A DNA stretch of 64,000 bases from Bacteroidia bacterium (GTDB lineage Bacteria > Bacteroidota > Bacteroidia > Flavobacteriales > Flavobacteriaceae), in the NCBI GenBank assembly GCA_030432635.1, contig JAUIMB010000001.1, positions 248,001-312,000 of the forward strand, given 5' to 3'. The notes below the pieces were generated by a model. The model saw nothing but the letters and a program-made list of their open reading frames with translations. It made no database searches and had not been told where the DNA came from. Positions 52,737-60,743 of this stretch are shown one piece after another (the first letter of the stretch is position 1; the number at the start of each line of letters is the position of its first letter). The translations under genes and the position numbers were made by a program.

Positions 52737-53759
52737 ATGGAACACTTTAAACCTTTTACGCAATCAGAATTAAAAACCCTTCTGAACAAACGACCTAAAG
52801 AAACCAAGTTAGGTGAACACATTTTAATTCTTCCCGACTTTGGTAATATATACGAGCAATTATTGAAGTTAGACGTTTCCTATGTGATTTTCGGAATAAA
52901 GGAAGATATTGGTGTGTTTGCAAATTATGGCAAATCAGGCACTTATAATGCTTGGGATGCAACAATTAATATTTTGTTAAATATACAGAGTAATGCACAC
53001 ACCTATGCAAAAAAAATCCTCGTTTTAGGCCATTTGGAGTTTGAATCCTATCAAAATAAGGTTAACGGTATGGATCAAAACAAGAAGAAACATATTGTGA
53101 AAGCTCGTAATATAGTGTCCAAGATTGATGAATCTGTGACGTATTTGATATCACAAATCGTAAATGCAGGGAAAATCCCAATTATCGTTGGTGGTGGTCA
53201 TAATAACGCCTATGGAAATATTAAGGGCACATCATTGGCTCTGAAAAAACCGATTAATGTCGTAAATTTTGATGCGCATCATGATTTTCGTGCGGAAGAA
53301 GGCCGTCATAGTGGTAACGGATTTAGTTATGCGTACGCAGAAGGATTTTTGAACAACTACTTCGCTTTCGGTTTACACGAAAACTATACATCAAACACCA
53401 TATTTAAAACCTTAAACAAGCTGAAAGCTGTTCAATATAATACCTTCGAAAGTATGATAGTGAGACAGGATGTTACTTTTGAAGATGAAATCGAAATGGC
53501 GAAAAACCATGTTGCTATAAAGCCTTTCGGACTGGAAATTGACTGTGACGCCATACAAGATATACCAAGTAGTGCCATGACACCAAGTGGGTTTTCGGTA
53601 AATGCTGCTCGCTCATTTATTCATCACTTTGCCAAAGAACCACTGGTTTCTTATTTACATGTCTGTGAAGCTGCACCTACAGATGAAACTGAATCCCAAG
53701 TAGGCAAACTGATTAGCTACTTTATCACCGATTTTATTAGAGCACGTGAAAGCCGTTGA
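52737..53759 (+). CDS. hutG: Formimidoylglutamase (arginase/agmatinase family)
   Basis: Encodes 340 aa. Last step of histidine degradation: N-formimino-glutamate to glutamate and formamide with a binuclear Mn centre. Metal-binding motifs: VGGGHNNAYGN (around residue 152), NFDAHHDFR (about 180) and EIDCDAIQD (about 265), all with the expected His and Asp ligands. The N-terminal HILILPDFGNIYEQL region is typical of the Bacteroidota branch. The next gene overlaps its end by 14 bp, so the two are translationally coupled. Confidence 0.92.
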   Translation: MEHFKPFTQSELKTLLNKRPKETKLGEHILILPDFGNIYEQLLKLDVSYVIFGIKEDIGVFANYGKSGTYNAWDATINILLNIQSNAHTYAKKILVLGHLEFESYQNKVNGMDQNKKKHIVKARNIVSKIDESVTYLISQIVNAGKIPIIVGGGHNNAYGNIKGTSLALKKPINVVNFDAHHDFRAEEGRHSGNGFSYAYAEGFLNNYFAFGLHENYTSNTIFKTLNKLKAVQYNTFESMIVRQDVTFEDEIEMAKNHVAIKPFGLEIDCDAIQDIPSSAMTPSGFSVNAARSFIHHFAKEPLVSYLHVCEAAPTDETESQVGKLISYFITDFIRARESR

Positions 53760-54216
53760 TATCATTCCATATGAAAGTTATTATGCAAGGGACTTTTATA
53801 AGTTAAATGTCGAATGGCTTAAAACATTTTTTTATGTTGAACCATTTGATGAAGACGTCTTGAGCAATCCTGAACACTATATTCTCAACAAAGGAGGGCA
53901 TATCTTTTTCGCAAAGCATGATGATGTGATTTTAGGAACTGTGGCACTAATGCCAACCAATGATTCCTTGGTATTTGAATTGACAAAGATGGCTGTGCTT
54001 CCCAATCAACGCGGACAAAAAATCGGACAACAATTATTGCAGTACTGTATAGACTTTGCCAAATCAAATTCATGGAATGCACTTATGCTTTATTCTGCCA
54101 GAATTCTGGAAAACGCCATTTATTTGTACCGTAAATATGGATTTATAGAACTACCCTTGGAACCAGATAGCCCCTACAAACGGAGTGATATCAAGATGGA
54201 ATTAAGACTAGATTGA
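53746..54216 (+). CDS. GNAT family N-acetyltransferase
   Basis: Encodes 156 aa. The start appears to be GTG at 53746, overlapping hutG by 14 bp; the frame has no better start. GNAT fold: HIFFAKHDDVILGTVALMP, then FELTKMAVLPNQRGQKIGQQLLQYCIDFA, whose Q-R-G-Q-K-I-G is the acetyl-CoA pyrophosphate loop. The last strand and helix ILENAIYLYRKYGFIELPL is typical of small GNAT enzymes. Substrate unknown. Convergent with the gene at 54208, with which it overlaps by 9 bp. Confidence 0.9.
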   Translation: MKAVDIIPYESYYARDFYKLNVEWLKTFFYVEPFDEDVLSNPEHYILNKGGHIFFAKHDDVILGTVALMPTNDSLVFELTKMAVLPNQRGQKIGQQLLQYCIDFAKSNSWNALMLYSARILENAIYLYRKYGFIELPLEPDSPYKRSDIKMELRLD

Positions 54217-54432
54217 ATTGGAAAGTAAGATGTCCAATTCATTACAGTAGCTGTTTTGTTCTTTGCACAAAATACTGAGAGTCTCAATCATTAATCGATT
54301 TAAATGATCGTGATTTGGATTAATTTTGAAGGCCAGTTTAAATTCTGAATATGCTCCTTCTAGATTATTGGATTGAAGTCTGCCTATACCTGAACGCATT
54401 AAAAAATCGAAAGCATCGTTTTTAGATTTCAA
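54208..54432 (-). CDS. Small TPR-like protein
   Basis: Encodes 74 aa, about one and a half TPR-like helical hairpins: GIGRLQSNNLEGAYSEFKLAFKINPNHDHLNRLM contains the G-x3-x-x-Y-x-x-A-x-x-x-F-x-x-A-x-x-x-N-P pattern of TPR motifs. Cytoplasmic. Its start overlaps the stop of the 54429 gene by 4 bp, so both are coupled. The 3' end overlaps the convergent GNAT gene by 9 bp. A pair of this kind (small membrane protein then TPR stub) is familiar from flavobacteria, but its function is unknown to me. Confidence 0.65.
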   Translation of the reverse strand: MKSKNDAFDFLMRSGIGRLQSNNLEGAYSEFKLAFKINPNHDHLNRLMIETLSILCKEQNSYCNELDILLSNSI

Positions 54433-54701
54433 TTCACGGCCTTTTTTTCTAATTCAATCTGTTGGGAATGAGTGACTATTTTTGGAGATTTTGAATATAC
54501 AGTAAAGCAAAACAATCCAATCAAAAGTAAACTCATAACTATATAGAGATGATCAGATCTTTTACTGGGTTGTAACTTGAACTTGCGATTAAAAGTTGGT
54601 AATGTATTGCAAGAAAGCTTACTTCTTCCCTTGGAAAAAGCTTTTCTCGGACGTTGTGTATAAATCCACCTCGCCATTCCAAATCCCATGTAACCAGCCA
54701 T
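54429..54701 (-). CDS. Small single-pass membrane protein coupled to the TPR stub
   Basis: Encodes 90 aa. A basic, Arg/Lys-rich N-terminal half (ARWIYTQRPRKAFSKGRSK, FNRKFKLQPSKR) and one membrane helix (about residues 53-69, IVMSLLLIGLFCFTVYS), then a short polar tail. No family recognised. Its stop overlaps the ATG of the TPR-like gene. It lies 73 bp downstream of the SulP gene in the same direction and could be the tail of that operon. Confidence 0.6.
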   Translation of the reverse strand: MAGYMGFGMARWIYTQRPRKAFSKGRSKLSCNTLPTFNRKFKLQPSKRSDHLYIVMSLLLIGLFCFTVYSKSPKIVTHSQQIELEKKAVN

Positions 54702-54774
54702 AATACCTTTATATTATAGGTCGATGCGCTTTGTTGTTTGTTACATGGAACTTTTACGAATTAGTTGAAAACCA

Positions 54775-56427
54775 CTAAGGCTTAAACATCGTTTTTAAGT
54801 AATCAAAACTATCACTGATGGAATCAAAAATATGTGCTTCAGAAATCAAATCTGGCACAATATCAATAGACACCAATTTGTCCTTAGGCTGCTCTTGAAC
54901 TGCCGTAAGCAATACCTGAATTCCTTTTTTCTCTAAATCCAACACGGCATTTTCCAAGGCATAAAGTCCAGATTGATCAATATATGGTACACGATCCATA
55001 CGAATGATGAGTGCTTTCACTTCATTTGGGATATTCTTGATTTCATCCTGAAAATGTGATGTAAATCCGAAGAAAAGTGGCCCATAAAGATGCTTTATGT
55101 AGACCTTGTCTTTGTAGGCTTCATAAAGCTCAAGCTCATCTTGCCAAGGTTTTTCACCATCAAAACCAGCCAACGTACCAACTTCCATACCTTTTTCGCC
55201 AATATCACTAGCACGTTTCATAAATAACAAGGATGCCAACAACAGTCCAATTCCAACGGCTTGAATTAAACTACCAAATGTGGTAATCAACAATACCAAT
55301 ATCAAGACCACAGCATCTGCTCTAGGTACAACTAACAAGTGCTTTAGTCCTTTTGTGTCAATGATTTTAAATCCGATAGGAATTAATAGACCAGCCAAAA
55401 CAGATAGAGGAATAAAACCAGCAAGTTTCCCTAATCCCAATAAAACTGCCAACAGCACCAATCCATGAATGGTCCCTGAAACTCTTGTTCTACCTCCAGA
55501 ATTGATATTGACAACTGTACCCTTTGTAGCACCTGCACCTGGAATACCTCCAAAAATTGCAGCGATTGCATTACCTATACCTTGTCCGATAAGTTCTCGG
55601 TTACTATTGTGCTTTGTTTTGGTCATATTATCTGCGATAACTGAAGTCAGCAATGAATCAATAGATCCCAAAACCGCTAAGACCAAGGCATATTCAGCAA
55701 CTAAAGCATACGCTGAAGCATCTATCGAGAAAATGCCATCAACCTGTAAGGCAGGCAATCCAGACGGAATATCTCCAATAATCGGCACATCCCATTTTAA
55801 GAAATATCCTGCAATCGAAGCTACAATCAAGGCTACCAATGCGCTCGGAATCACTTTGGTAATGTACGGAAACACGTAATAGATGACTACGGTTAATGCT
55901 CCCAAAGTAAGAGCTTGCCAGTTAAAATCGGTAAATAATCTTGGAAAGTCCTGAATCACCAACCATGTTGATTTTGCAGAATCCAAACCTGCAAAGGGGA
56001 AAAGTTGAAGTATAATTATGATTAATCCAACACCACTCATGAATCCTGACACAACTGGATAAGGAAAATATTTTACATAACCCGCAATATTGACCAAGCC
56101 AAAAATGATTTGGAAGACACCTCCAAGCAAGAATGTCATCACAATAATAGGCATTGCAGCTTCTAGACTTCCTGTCATTTCAATGGCAGCTGCAACCAAG
56201 GCTGCTGAAACAACTGTCATTGGACCAGTAGGACCACTAGCCTGTGTGGCTGTTCCTCCAAAAATGGCAGCAAATATGCCAACAGCAATAGCACCATATA
56301 ATCCAGCTATAGCTCCCAATCCCGATTGTACTCCAAACGCCAAAGCTAATGGTAATGCGACGACACCAGCTACCAAGCCACCAGTTAAATCTCCTTTTAA
56401 ATATTTGAAATCATAAAATTTTGACAT
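54775..56427 (-). CDS. SulP family anion transporter with STAS domain
   Basis: Encodes 550 aa. Inner-membrane anion carrier (sulfate, bicarbonate or other) with about 12 helices (residues 1-420) and a C-terminal cytoplasmic STAS domain (about 430-548). The signature GDLTGGLVAGVVALPLALAFGVQSGLGAIAGLYGA in parts is the SulP start. The conserved GNAIAAIFGGIPGAGATKGT is intact, as is the STAS core VPYIDQSGLYALENAVLDLEKKG. No carbonic anhydrase gene follows, as seen with some bicarbonate SulPs. It is last in the run of eight minus-strand genes from the right edge; the 61-bp gap upstream is compatible with cotranscription. Confidence 0.92.
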   Translation of the reverse strand: MSKFYDFKYLKGDLTGGLVAGVVALPLALAFGVQSGLGAIAGLYGAIAVGIFAAIFGGTATQASGPTGPMTVVSAALVAAAIEMTGSLEAAMPIIVMTFLLGGVFQIIFGLVNIAGYVKYFPYPVVSGFMSGVGLIIIILQLFPFAGLDSAKSTWLVIQDFPRLFTDFNWQALTLGALTVVIYYVFPYITKVIPSALVALIVASIAGYFLKWDVPIIGDIPSGLPALQVDGIFSIDASAYALVAEYALVLAVLGSIDSLLTSVIADNMTKTKHNSNRELIGQGIGNAIAAIFGGIPGAGATKGTVVNINSGGRTRVSGTIHGLVLLAVLLGLGKLAGFIPLSVLAGLLIPIGFKIIDTKGLKHLLVVPRADAVVLILVLLITTFGSLIQAVGIGLLLASLLFMKRASDIGEKGMEVGTLAGFDGEKPWQDELELYEAYKDKVYIKHLYGPLFFGFTSHFQDEIKNIPNEVKALIIRMDRVPYIDQSGLYALENAVLDLEKKGIQVLLTAVQEQPKDKLVSIDIVPDLISEAHIFDSISDSFDYLKTMFKP

Positions 56428-56488
56428 TACAAGAATTGATTTTTATTATAAAAATTAGTTTTGTTTAGTGTAAAAATGAAGAATGCTA

Positions 56489-58195
56489 TTACTGTTCATC
56501 TAAAGCTTGTAACGAGTCTAATTTACGCTTTAAACGTTCGATTTCAGTTTTATTGTCATCGATTCCTTCTTTGTGGGCAACGGTATCAATTGCTTCGAAC
56601 CGTTCTTTAATCTCTTCGGCTAGGAGGTCAACATCTGTTTTTTCCTCTTGATAAAAATAGCCAATCCCTTCACTTGCTCTCCAAGCTTCATTCAACTGAT
56701 TGTAGACTTCCTCATCCCATGTACTAGGGTGTTTTACATCAATCCAGATAACATCACGATATTCACTATCGATTAACACCAAATCTGGTGTTGCCGAACC
56801 ATCAAACTGCTTGGCATCGGTATCACTAATGGAAGAAATTGTTCCTAAAAAGAACATGCGTTTTCTACCAGCAATTTCCTTGATATAAGGTCTAAATTCT
56901 ACAGGAGTACTGGCATTCCAATCATATTCTTTACGCGACTCCTTCACCTTAAGAGGCATTGCAGAAACACCAGCATAACCTTGCTTTTTGGTAGCGTGAT
57001 CGTAATAATACATTTTATCACTTCCATCCGCAGGAATAAAAACACTGTAACTTAAACTCGTGCGCTCATCACCAACAGGCTCTAATCCGAACCAATGATA
57101 CAAACCGCTATAGGCATCAGAATTATTACCAGCAAAGTCAAAATCGGTCACATAAGGCTGTTGGTTTTGATCTTTAGGCATTAGAGGAATCTTGACAGCT
57201 GTTTCCATATTCCATGGAAGCGGATCGCTAAAACCGCCTAAAAATTTAAGGGATTCGGCTTGTAACTGAGAGACCTCTTCTGCTAAGGTGTTTTGTTTGT
57301 TCAGAAATGGATGGCTTTTTATCTCATCAGGACTTATAAAAGTCCCTTTTCCAATGGTGATGCGTTCTAGGTAGTCGTTAAAATCATGCGCTCCATTATC
57401 AACAATCATAACGCCTCCAAAAGACGGATAAGGAAAAAAGAAGCCTTTCCATTTTATCAAGCTTACAACCTGAACCCAATTACCATCATCATTTTTCATG
57501 TAAAATGTGTCACTTGGTTCGTAATTGAACAACATCCAAGGATTAAAGCGTTGTACAACAGCGTTGTAAGTATTTCTACTAAATTTCAGTGATTCACCTA
57601 TGGAAAAAGTCACAGGAATCCGATTCTCGTTTGAAAATCTAGGAAACGGTGTGGTACTACTTACAGCAAATACTTCTTCGGTATTGTCACTAATTTGCTG
57701 CATCACATATTTTTCACTAGGTTGGATGGCCATAGTCCATTTATTTTCAGTACCAATCCTAACTAAATGTGGTAAGGACACATCCTTGGTTTCACCTACA
57801 CTTTCATTGGCCATAGAAAAGATGTTTCTCAAAGGTTGAATGCGTTCATTCTGCGTCAATGGCAATTCATTAATTTCAACTTTATTCAAATCATTGAAAA
57901 CATTATAGGTTTTCATGTATTCGTATAGTTTCAAATGCCATCCCAACACATAAATCAATCCGAAAAACACAATAAGCATTGCCAAAATTCCTAGGCGTTT
58001 TCCCGTACTGACAGAACTTCTGAATTTCTTAAGTCCGAAAATCAAGACCACCAAACTCAATATGATGATAAAAATATACTTCCGAAGAAACAATAAGGCT
58101 GGTTGGTAATCGTCTCTTAAAAAGAACAACAAAAAAGCCAAAATGATATAGCTTAAAATCGCTGGTCTACCGTTTTTCCAAAATAATCTTAGCAT
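56489..58195 (-). CDS. Uncharacterised membrane protein with large exported domain
   Basis: Encodes 568 aa. Three hydrophobic helices in the first about 90 residues (near 11-26, 38-56 and 68-86), then a soluble domain of about 450 residues with mixed strand and helix content and a C-terminal coiled coil (KTEIERLKRKLDSLQALDEQ). The fragments LVLIDSEYRDVIWIDVKHP and EAWRASEGIGYFYQEEKTDVD do not match a family I know. The soluble domain is probably periplasmic or cytoplasmic depending on topology. It sits between the 180-aa membrane protein gene (35 bp) and the SulP gene. Confidence 0.75.
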   Translation of the reverse strand: MLRLFWKNGRPAILSYIILAFLLFFLRDDYQPALLFLRKYIFIIILSLVVLIFGLKKFRSSVSTGKRLGILAMLIVFFGLIYVLGWHLKLYEYMKTYNVFNDLNKVEINELPLTQNERIQPLRNIFSMANESVGETKDVSLPHLVRIGTENKWTMAIQPSEKYVMQQISDNTEEVFAVSSTTPFPRFSNENRIPVTFSIGESLKFSRNTYNAVVQRFNPWMLFNYEPSDTFYMKNDDGNWVQVVSLIKWKGFFFPYPSFGGVMIVDNGAHDFNDYLERITIGKGTFISPDEIKSHPFLNKQNTLAEEVSQLQAESLKFLGGFSDPLPWNMETAVKIPLMPKDQNQQPYVTDFDFAGNNSDAYSGLYHWFGLEPVGDERTSLSYSVFIPADGSDKMYYYDHATKKQGYAGVSAMPLKVKESRKEYDWNASTPVEFRPYIKEIAGRKRMFFLGTISSISDTDAKQFDGSATPDLVLIDSEYRDVIWIDVKHPSTWDEEVYNQLNEAWRASEGIGYFYQEEKTDVDLLAEEIKERFEAIDTVAHKEGIDDNKTEIERLKRKLDSLQALDEQ

Positions 58196-58230
58196 AGTGT
58201 AACGTTAGTTGTTGGTTGTTGATACATCAT

Positions 58231-58773
58231 TCACATCAGGCCTTTATCCTTTAGACGGTCTCGAGCTGATTTTTCGTTTACCTCTTGTTCTGGCTTCTGT
58301 TCTATTTTACTGTTGGTATCCTCAGGTTCTATTTTATCTTTTGGCCTAAGGTCTTCAATAAAATCCCTTCCTTTTTCAACAACATTTTCAATCTTGTCCT
58401 CAAGGGATTCGCTTTGGGTTTCAATGACCTTACTCGATTTCAAAACAAAATTTGCCAAATAGGTTCCAATGAGTGTTCCTGCAGCAAATGACGCAAAAGC
58501 AGATATCCCATAATAACTACTGAACACAGCAATTGGCGTTAAAAATTCAACGACAAGTGCCGCAACCAACACCACAGCTACCACAAATATCAATCGTGGC
58601 AAAAAGGCCTGCTGATAGACAAAGCCTTTTTTACTCTCTGGTGCCATTTGCAATTCCTTGCTATTGACCATTTTATTGATAAATCGATAGGCAGCATTCC
58701 CATTGGATTCTCTCCAATAGAGAAAAATCCCGAAAAGGATGGCTGCAATGAATATAATTAACTCTAGTCCCAT
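58231..58773 (-). CDS. Small membrane protein of the AAA+ gene run
   Basis: Encodes 180 aa with about three hydrophobic helices (residues 3-18, 53-75, 82-108) and a charged cytoplasmic tail that is acidic then basic (EDKIENVVEKGRDFIEDLRPKDKIEPE in parts, ending RDRLKDKGLM). No family recognised. The closest neighbour is the 568-aa membrane protein, 35 bp downstream, which suggests that the two form one membrane complex. Confidence 0.75.
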   Translation of the reverse strand: MGLELIIFIAAILFGIFLYWRESNGNAAYRFINKMVNSKELQMAPESKKGFVYQQAFLPRLIFVVAVVLVAALVVEFLTPIAVFSSYYGISAFASFAAGTLIGTYLANFVLKSSKVIETQSESLEDKIENVVEKGRDFIEDLRPKDKIEPEDTNSKIEQKPEQEVNEKSARDRLKDKGLM

Positions 58774-58841
58774 GACATAAAATTTAGTTTTTGGTTCATA
58801 TAATAACCGAATGTGAGCTTTACTAAGTTAGTCTAAAAATC

Positions 58842-60077
58842 CTAAATATTGTTACTAATCGTCTCAATAACCCAATCCTTGAGAGAATCATCCCAAGATT
58901 TATATTGTTTATAAAACTCCTGTTTGTCATACCAATACAGGAATAACACATCTTTTGGAGCAATATTGACCAATAATTTCCAAATGAGATCCTGATGTTT
59001 AGGATGCAAGCTGGAATGCGGTTCGTGCAAGGCTTCAAATAATTTTTGATCGACAATATCTGAGATTTTATATTGATTGCTGGTTTCCAACTTTTCCAGA
59101 TAACGCTCAATACCCATTACCTTTTTTCGCGCATTAATATCTACTTTATTAAGATAGCTTTTAAACAACAACGGATTGTTTAATATATCCCGAATTGGAT
59201 GTTGCGTATCCTTTAAGTGTTGGGCAAACTCGAATTTTTTAATCCGTTCATAACGTTTGGTCTTGACTATCTCCTCAAGATCATAGGTAATAATGATGTG
59301 GTCTCGAAGCTTTTCCATAAGCTCGGGTTGCCCTATATGAAAGATGAGCACATCATGGAATGTATCCTTAATTGCTTCTTTGTACCATTTCTCATCTTCA
59401 AACACAACGATTGGAGAAATAAAATCCCGCAGCACATAAACACCTCCAAAAGATTTGGTGTAAAAGGAATCTGTCACGTGATTGATAGATCGTAAATTTA
59501 AATCACGCTCTCGCAAATCACCATATTTATTGGCTGAATCCAATAATTGTTGGTGAATATCCTCATCAATAAAATTATTTCCGGTCTTGAACTTTTCAAT
59601 TAGCTGTAACTGCTCTTCCCTAACATTATCCAAATTGTCAATAAGGTGGAATTTAACTGTCACAATCTGATACTTTAAGACATCCAAGGGTTCGTAAAAA
59701 GCATCGATCTTTTGATCAAAATCAATGCAAATTGCTGAATCCCTTGTAATATCATTAATGCGATCACCATGAATCTTGAACACGGTTAGCATCATATCCC
59801 TATCAAAGGTATGGTAGGGTAAATAGACTGGCTTACGGTTTTGTAGAGGTGTAATGATGATACCATGTGGATTGGATTCTCCATTGCACAGATAGTTTTC
59901 GTCATTCTTTTCTTCGGCAATTTCAGGACTCCATCCTATGCCATCAATCGAAAAATGATCAAGTTCTGTTTCAGAAAACCCTAATTTTCTTAAGCATTTG
60001 TTGTAACGCTCAACCAACTTCCCACTAATGGGAATCAATTCACTTCGATATAAATTTGCCAGTTTTAGTTTTTGCAT
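58842..60077 (-). CDS. Uncharacterised 411-aa soluble protein of the AAA+ gene run
   Basis: Encodes 411 aa, cytoplasmic by composition, with no signal peptide or membrane helix. Mixed alpha/beta N-terminal region (ELIPISGKLVERYNKCLRKLGF; DGIGWSPEIAEEK) and a helical C-terminal half (KFEFAQHLKDTQHPIRDILNNP; KSWDDSLKDWVIETISNN). I recall closely similar proteins in Bacteroidota under a DUF label (perhaps DUF6638), but I cannot confirm this. No catalytic motif stands out. Gap of 63 bp to the NUDIX gene and 68 bp to the 180-aa gene. Confidence 0.7.
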   Translation of the reverse strand: MQKLKLANLYRSELIPISGKLVERYNKCLRKLGFSETELDHFSIDGIGWSPEIAEEKNDENYLCNGESNPHGIIITPLQNRKPVYLPYHTFDRDMMLTVFKIHGDRINDITRDSAICIDFDQKIDAFYEPLDVLKYQIVTVKFHLIDNLDNVREEQLQLIEKFKTGNNFIDEDIHQQLLDSANKYGDLRERDLNLRSINHVTDSFYTKSFGGVYVLRDFISPIVVFEDEKWYKEAIKDTFHDVLIFHIGQPELMEKLRDHIIITYDLEEIVKTKRYERIKKFEFAQHLKDTQHPIRDILNNPLLFKSYLNKVDINARKKVMGIERYLEKLETSNQYKISDIVDQKLFEALHEPHSSLHPKHQDLIWKLLVNIAPKDVLFLYWYDKQEFYKQYKSWDDSLKDWVIETISNNI

Positions 60078-60140
60078 TTTATTAGCTATCTTTCGACTTA
60101 TCTCAATGTATTTAATTAAAATTGTTATGCGCCTACAAGG

Positions 60141-60722
60141 TTATTCCACCAAATTATGAATTTGTGCGTATTGTAGTAACATAATGGTTTTTGCATCGAT
60201 TATTTCATGATTGTCCATCATGTGTATCGCTTGACTAAAGGGTATCTCTAGCACTTCAATGTCCTCATCTTCTTTATCAAGACCTCCACCTTCATTAACT
60301 TTCATACGGTCGTTGTATTGGGCAACAAAAAGGTACATTTTTTCGGTTAAAGCACCTGGTGATGAATATGCCGACAGTACATGCTCAACATGCTCTACCC
60401 TGTAACCCACCTCTTCTTCAATTTCACGAATAATGGTTGATTGTGGCGAATCATTTTGGTCTATAGCACCTGCACATGCCTCTATGGATTGGCTTTCATT
60501 TGGATTAGTTTCATGAATCGGCATTCGAAACTGTTTGGTCAAAATAATGGTGCGTTTTTCAATATTATACAACAATACTGCGGTTCCGTGACCACGATTG
60601 TAGGTCTCCCTAGACAAACGTTTCCATGCTCCGTTCTTGAATTGATAATCATAATCAATTCTGTGCAAGGTTGCCCATTCATTGGATAATGTATTGTGTG
60701 TGATGTTTTTAAGGTTCTGCAT
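60141..60722 (-). CDS. NUDIX hydrolase, NudK-like
   Basis: Encodes 193 aa. Hydrolyses a nucleoside diphosphate linked to another moiety; the NudK branch acts on GDP-mannose and similar nucleotide sugars. The Nudix box runs from Gly85 (GAIDQNDSPQSTIIREIEEEVGY): G-x5, then Asp where Glu is usual, and the R-E-x2-E-E-x-G core (99-106), as in NudK-like proteins. N-terminal YDYQFKNGAWKRLSRETYNRGHGTAVLLYN and the ILTKQFRMPIHET segment are typical of ADP-sugar/NudK types. It starts 21 bp after the AAA+ ATPase gene, so it is cotranscribed. Confidence 0.88.
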   Translation of the reverse strand: MQNLKNITHNTLSNEWATLHRIDYDYQFKNGAWKRLSRETYNRGHGTAVLLYNIEKRTIILTKQFRMPIHETNPNESQSIEACAGAIDQNDSPQSTIIREIEEEVGYRVEHVEHVLSAYSSPGALTEKMYLFVAQYNDRMKVNEGGGLDKEDEDIEVLEIPFSQAIHMMDNHEIIDAKTIMLLQYAQIHNLVE

Positions 60723-60743
60723 ACTAAAAAAAGTGCATTAGAA

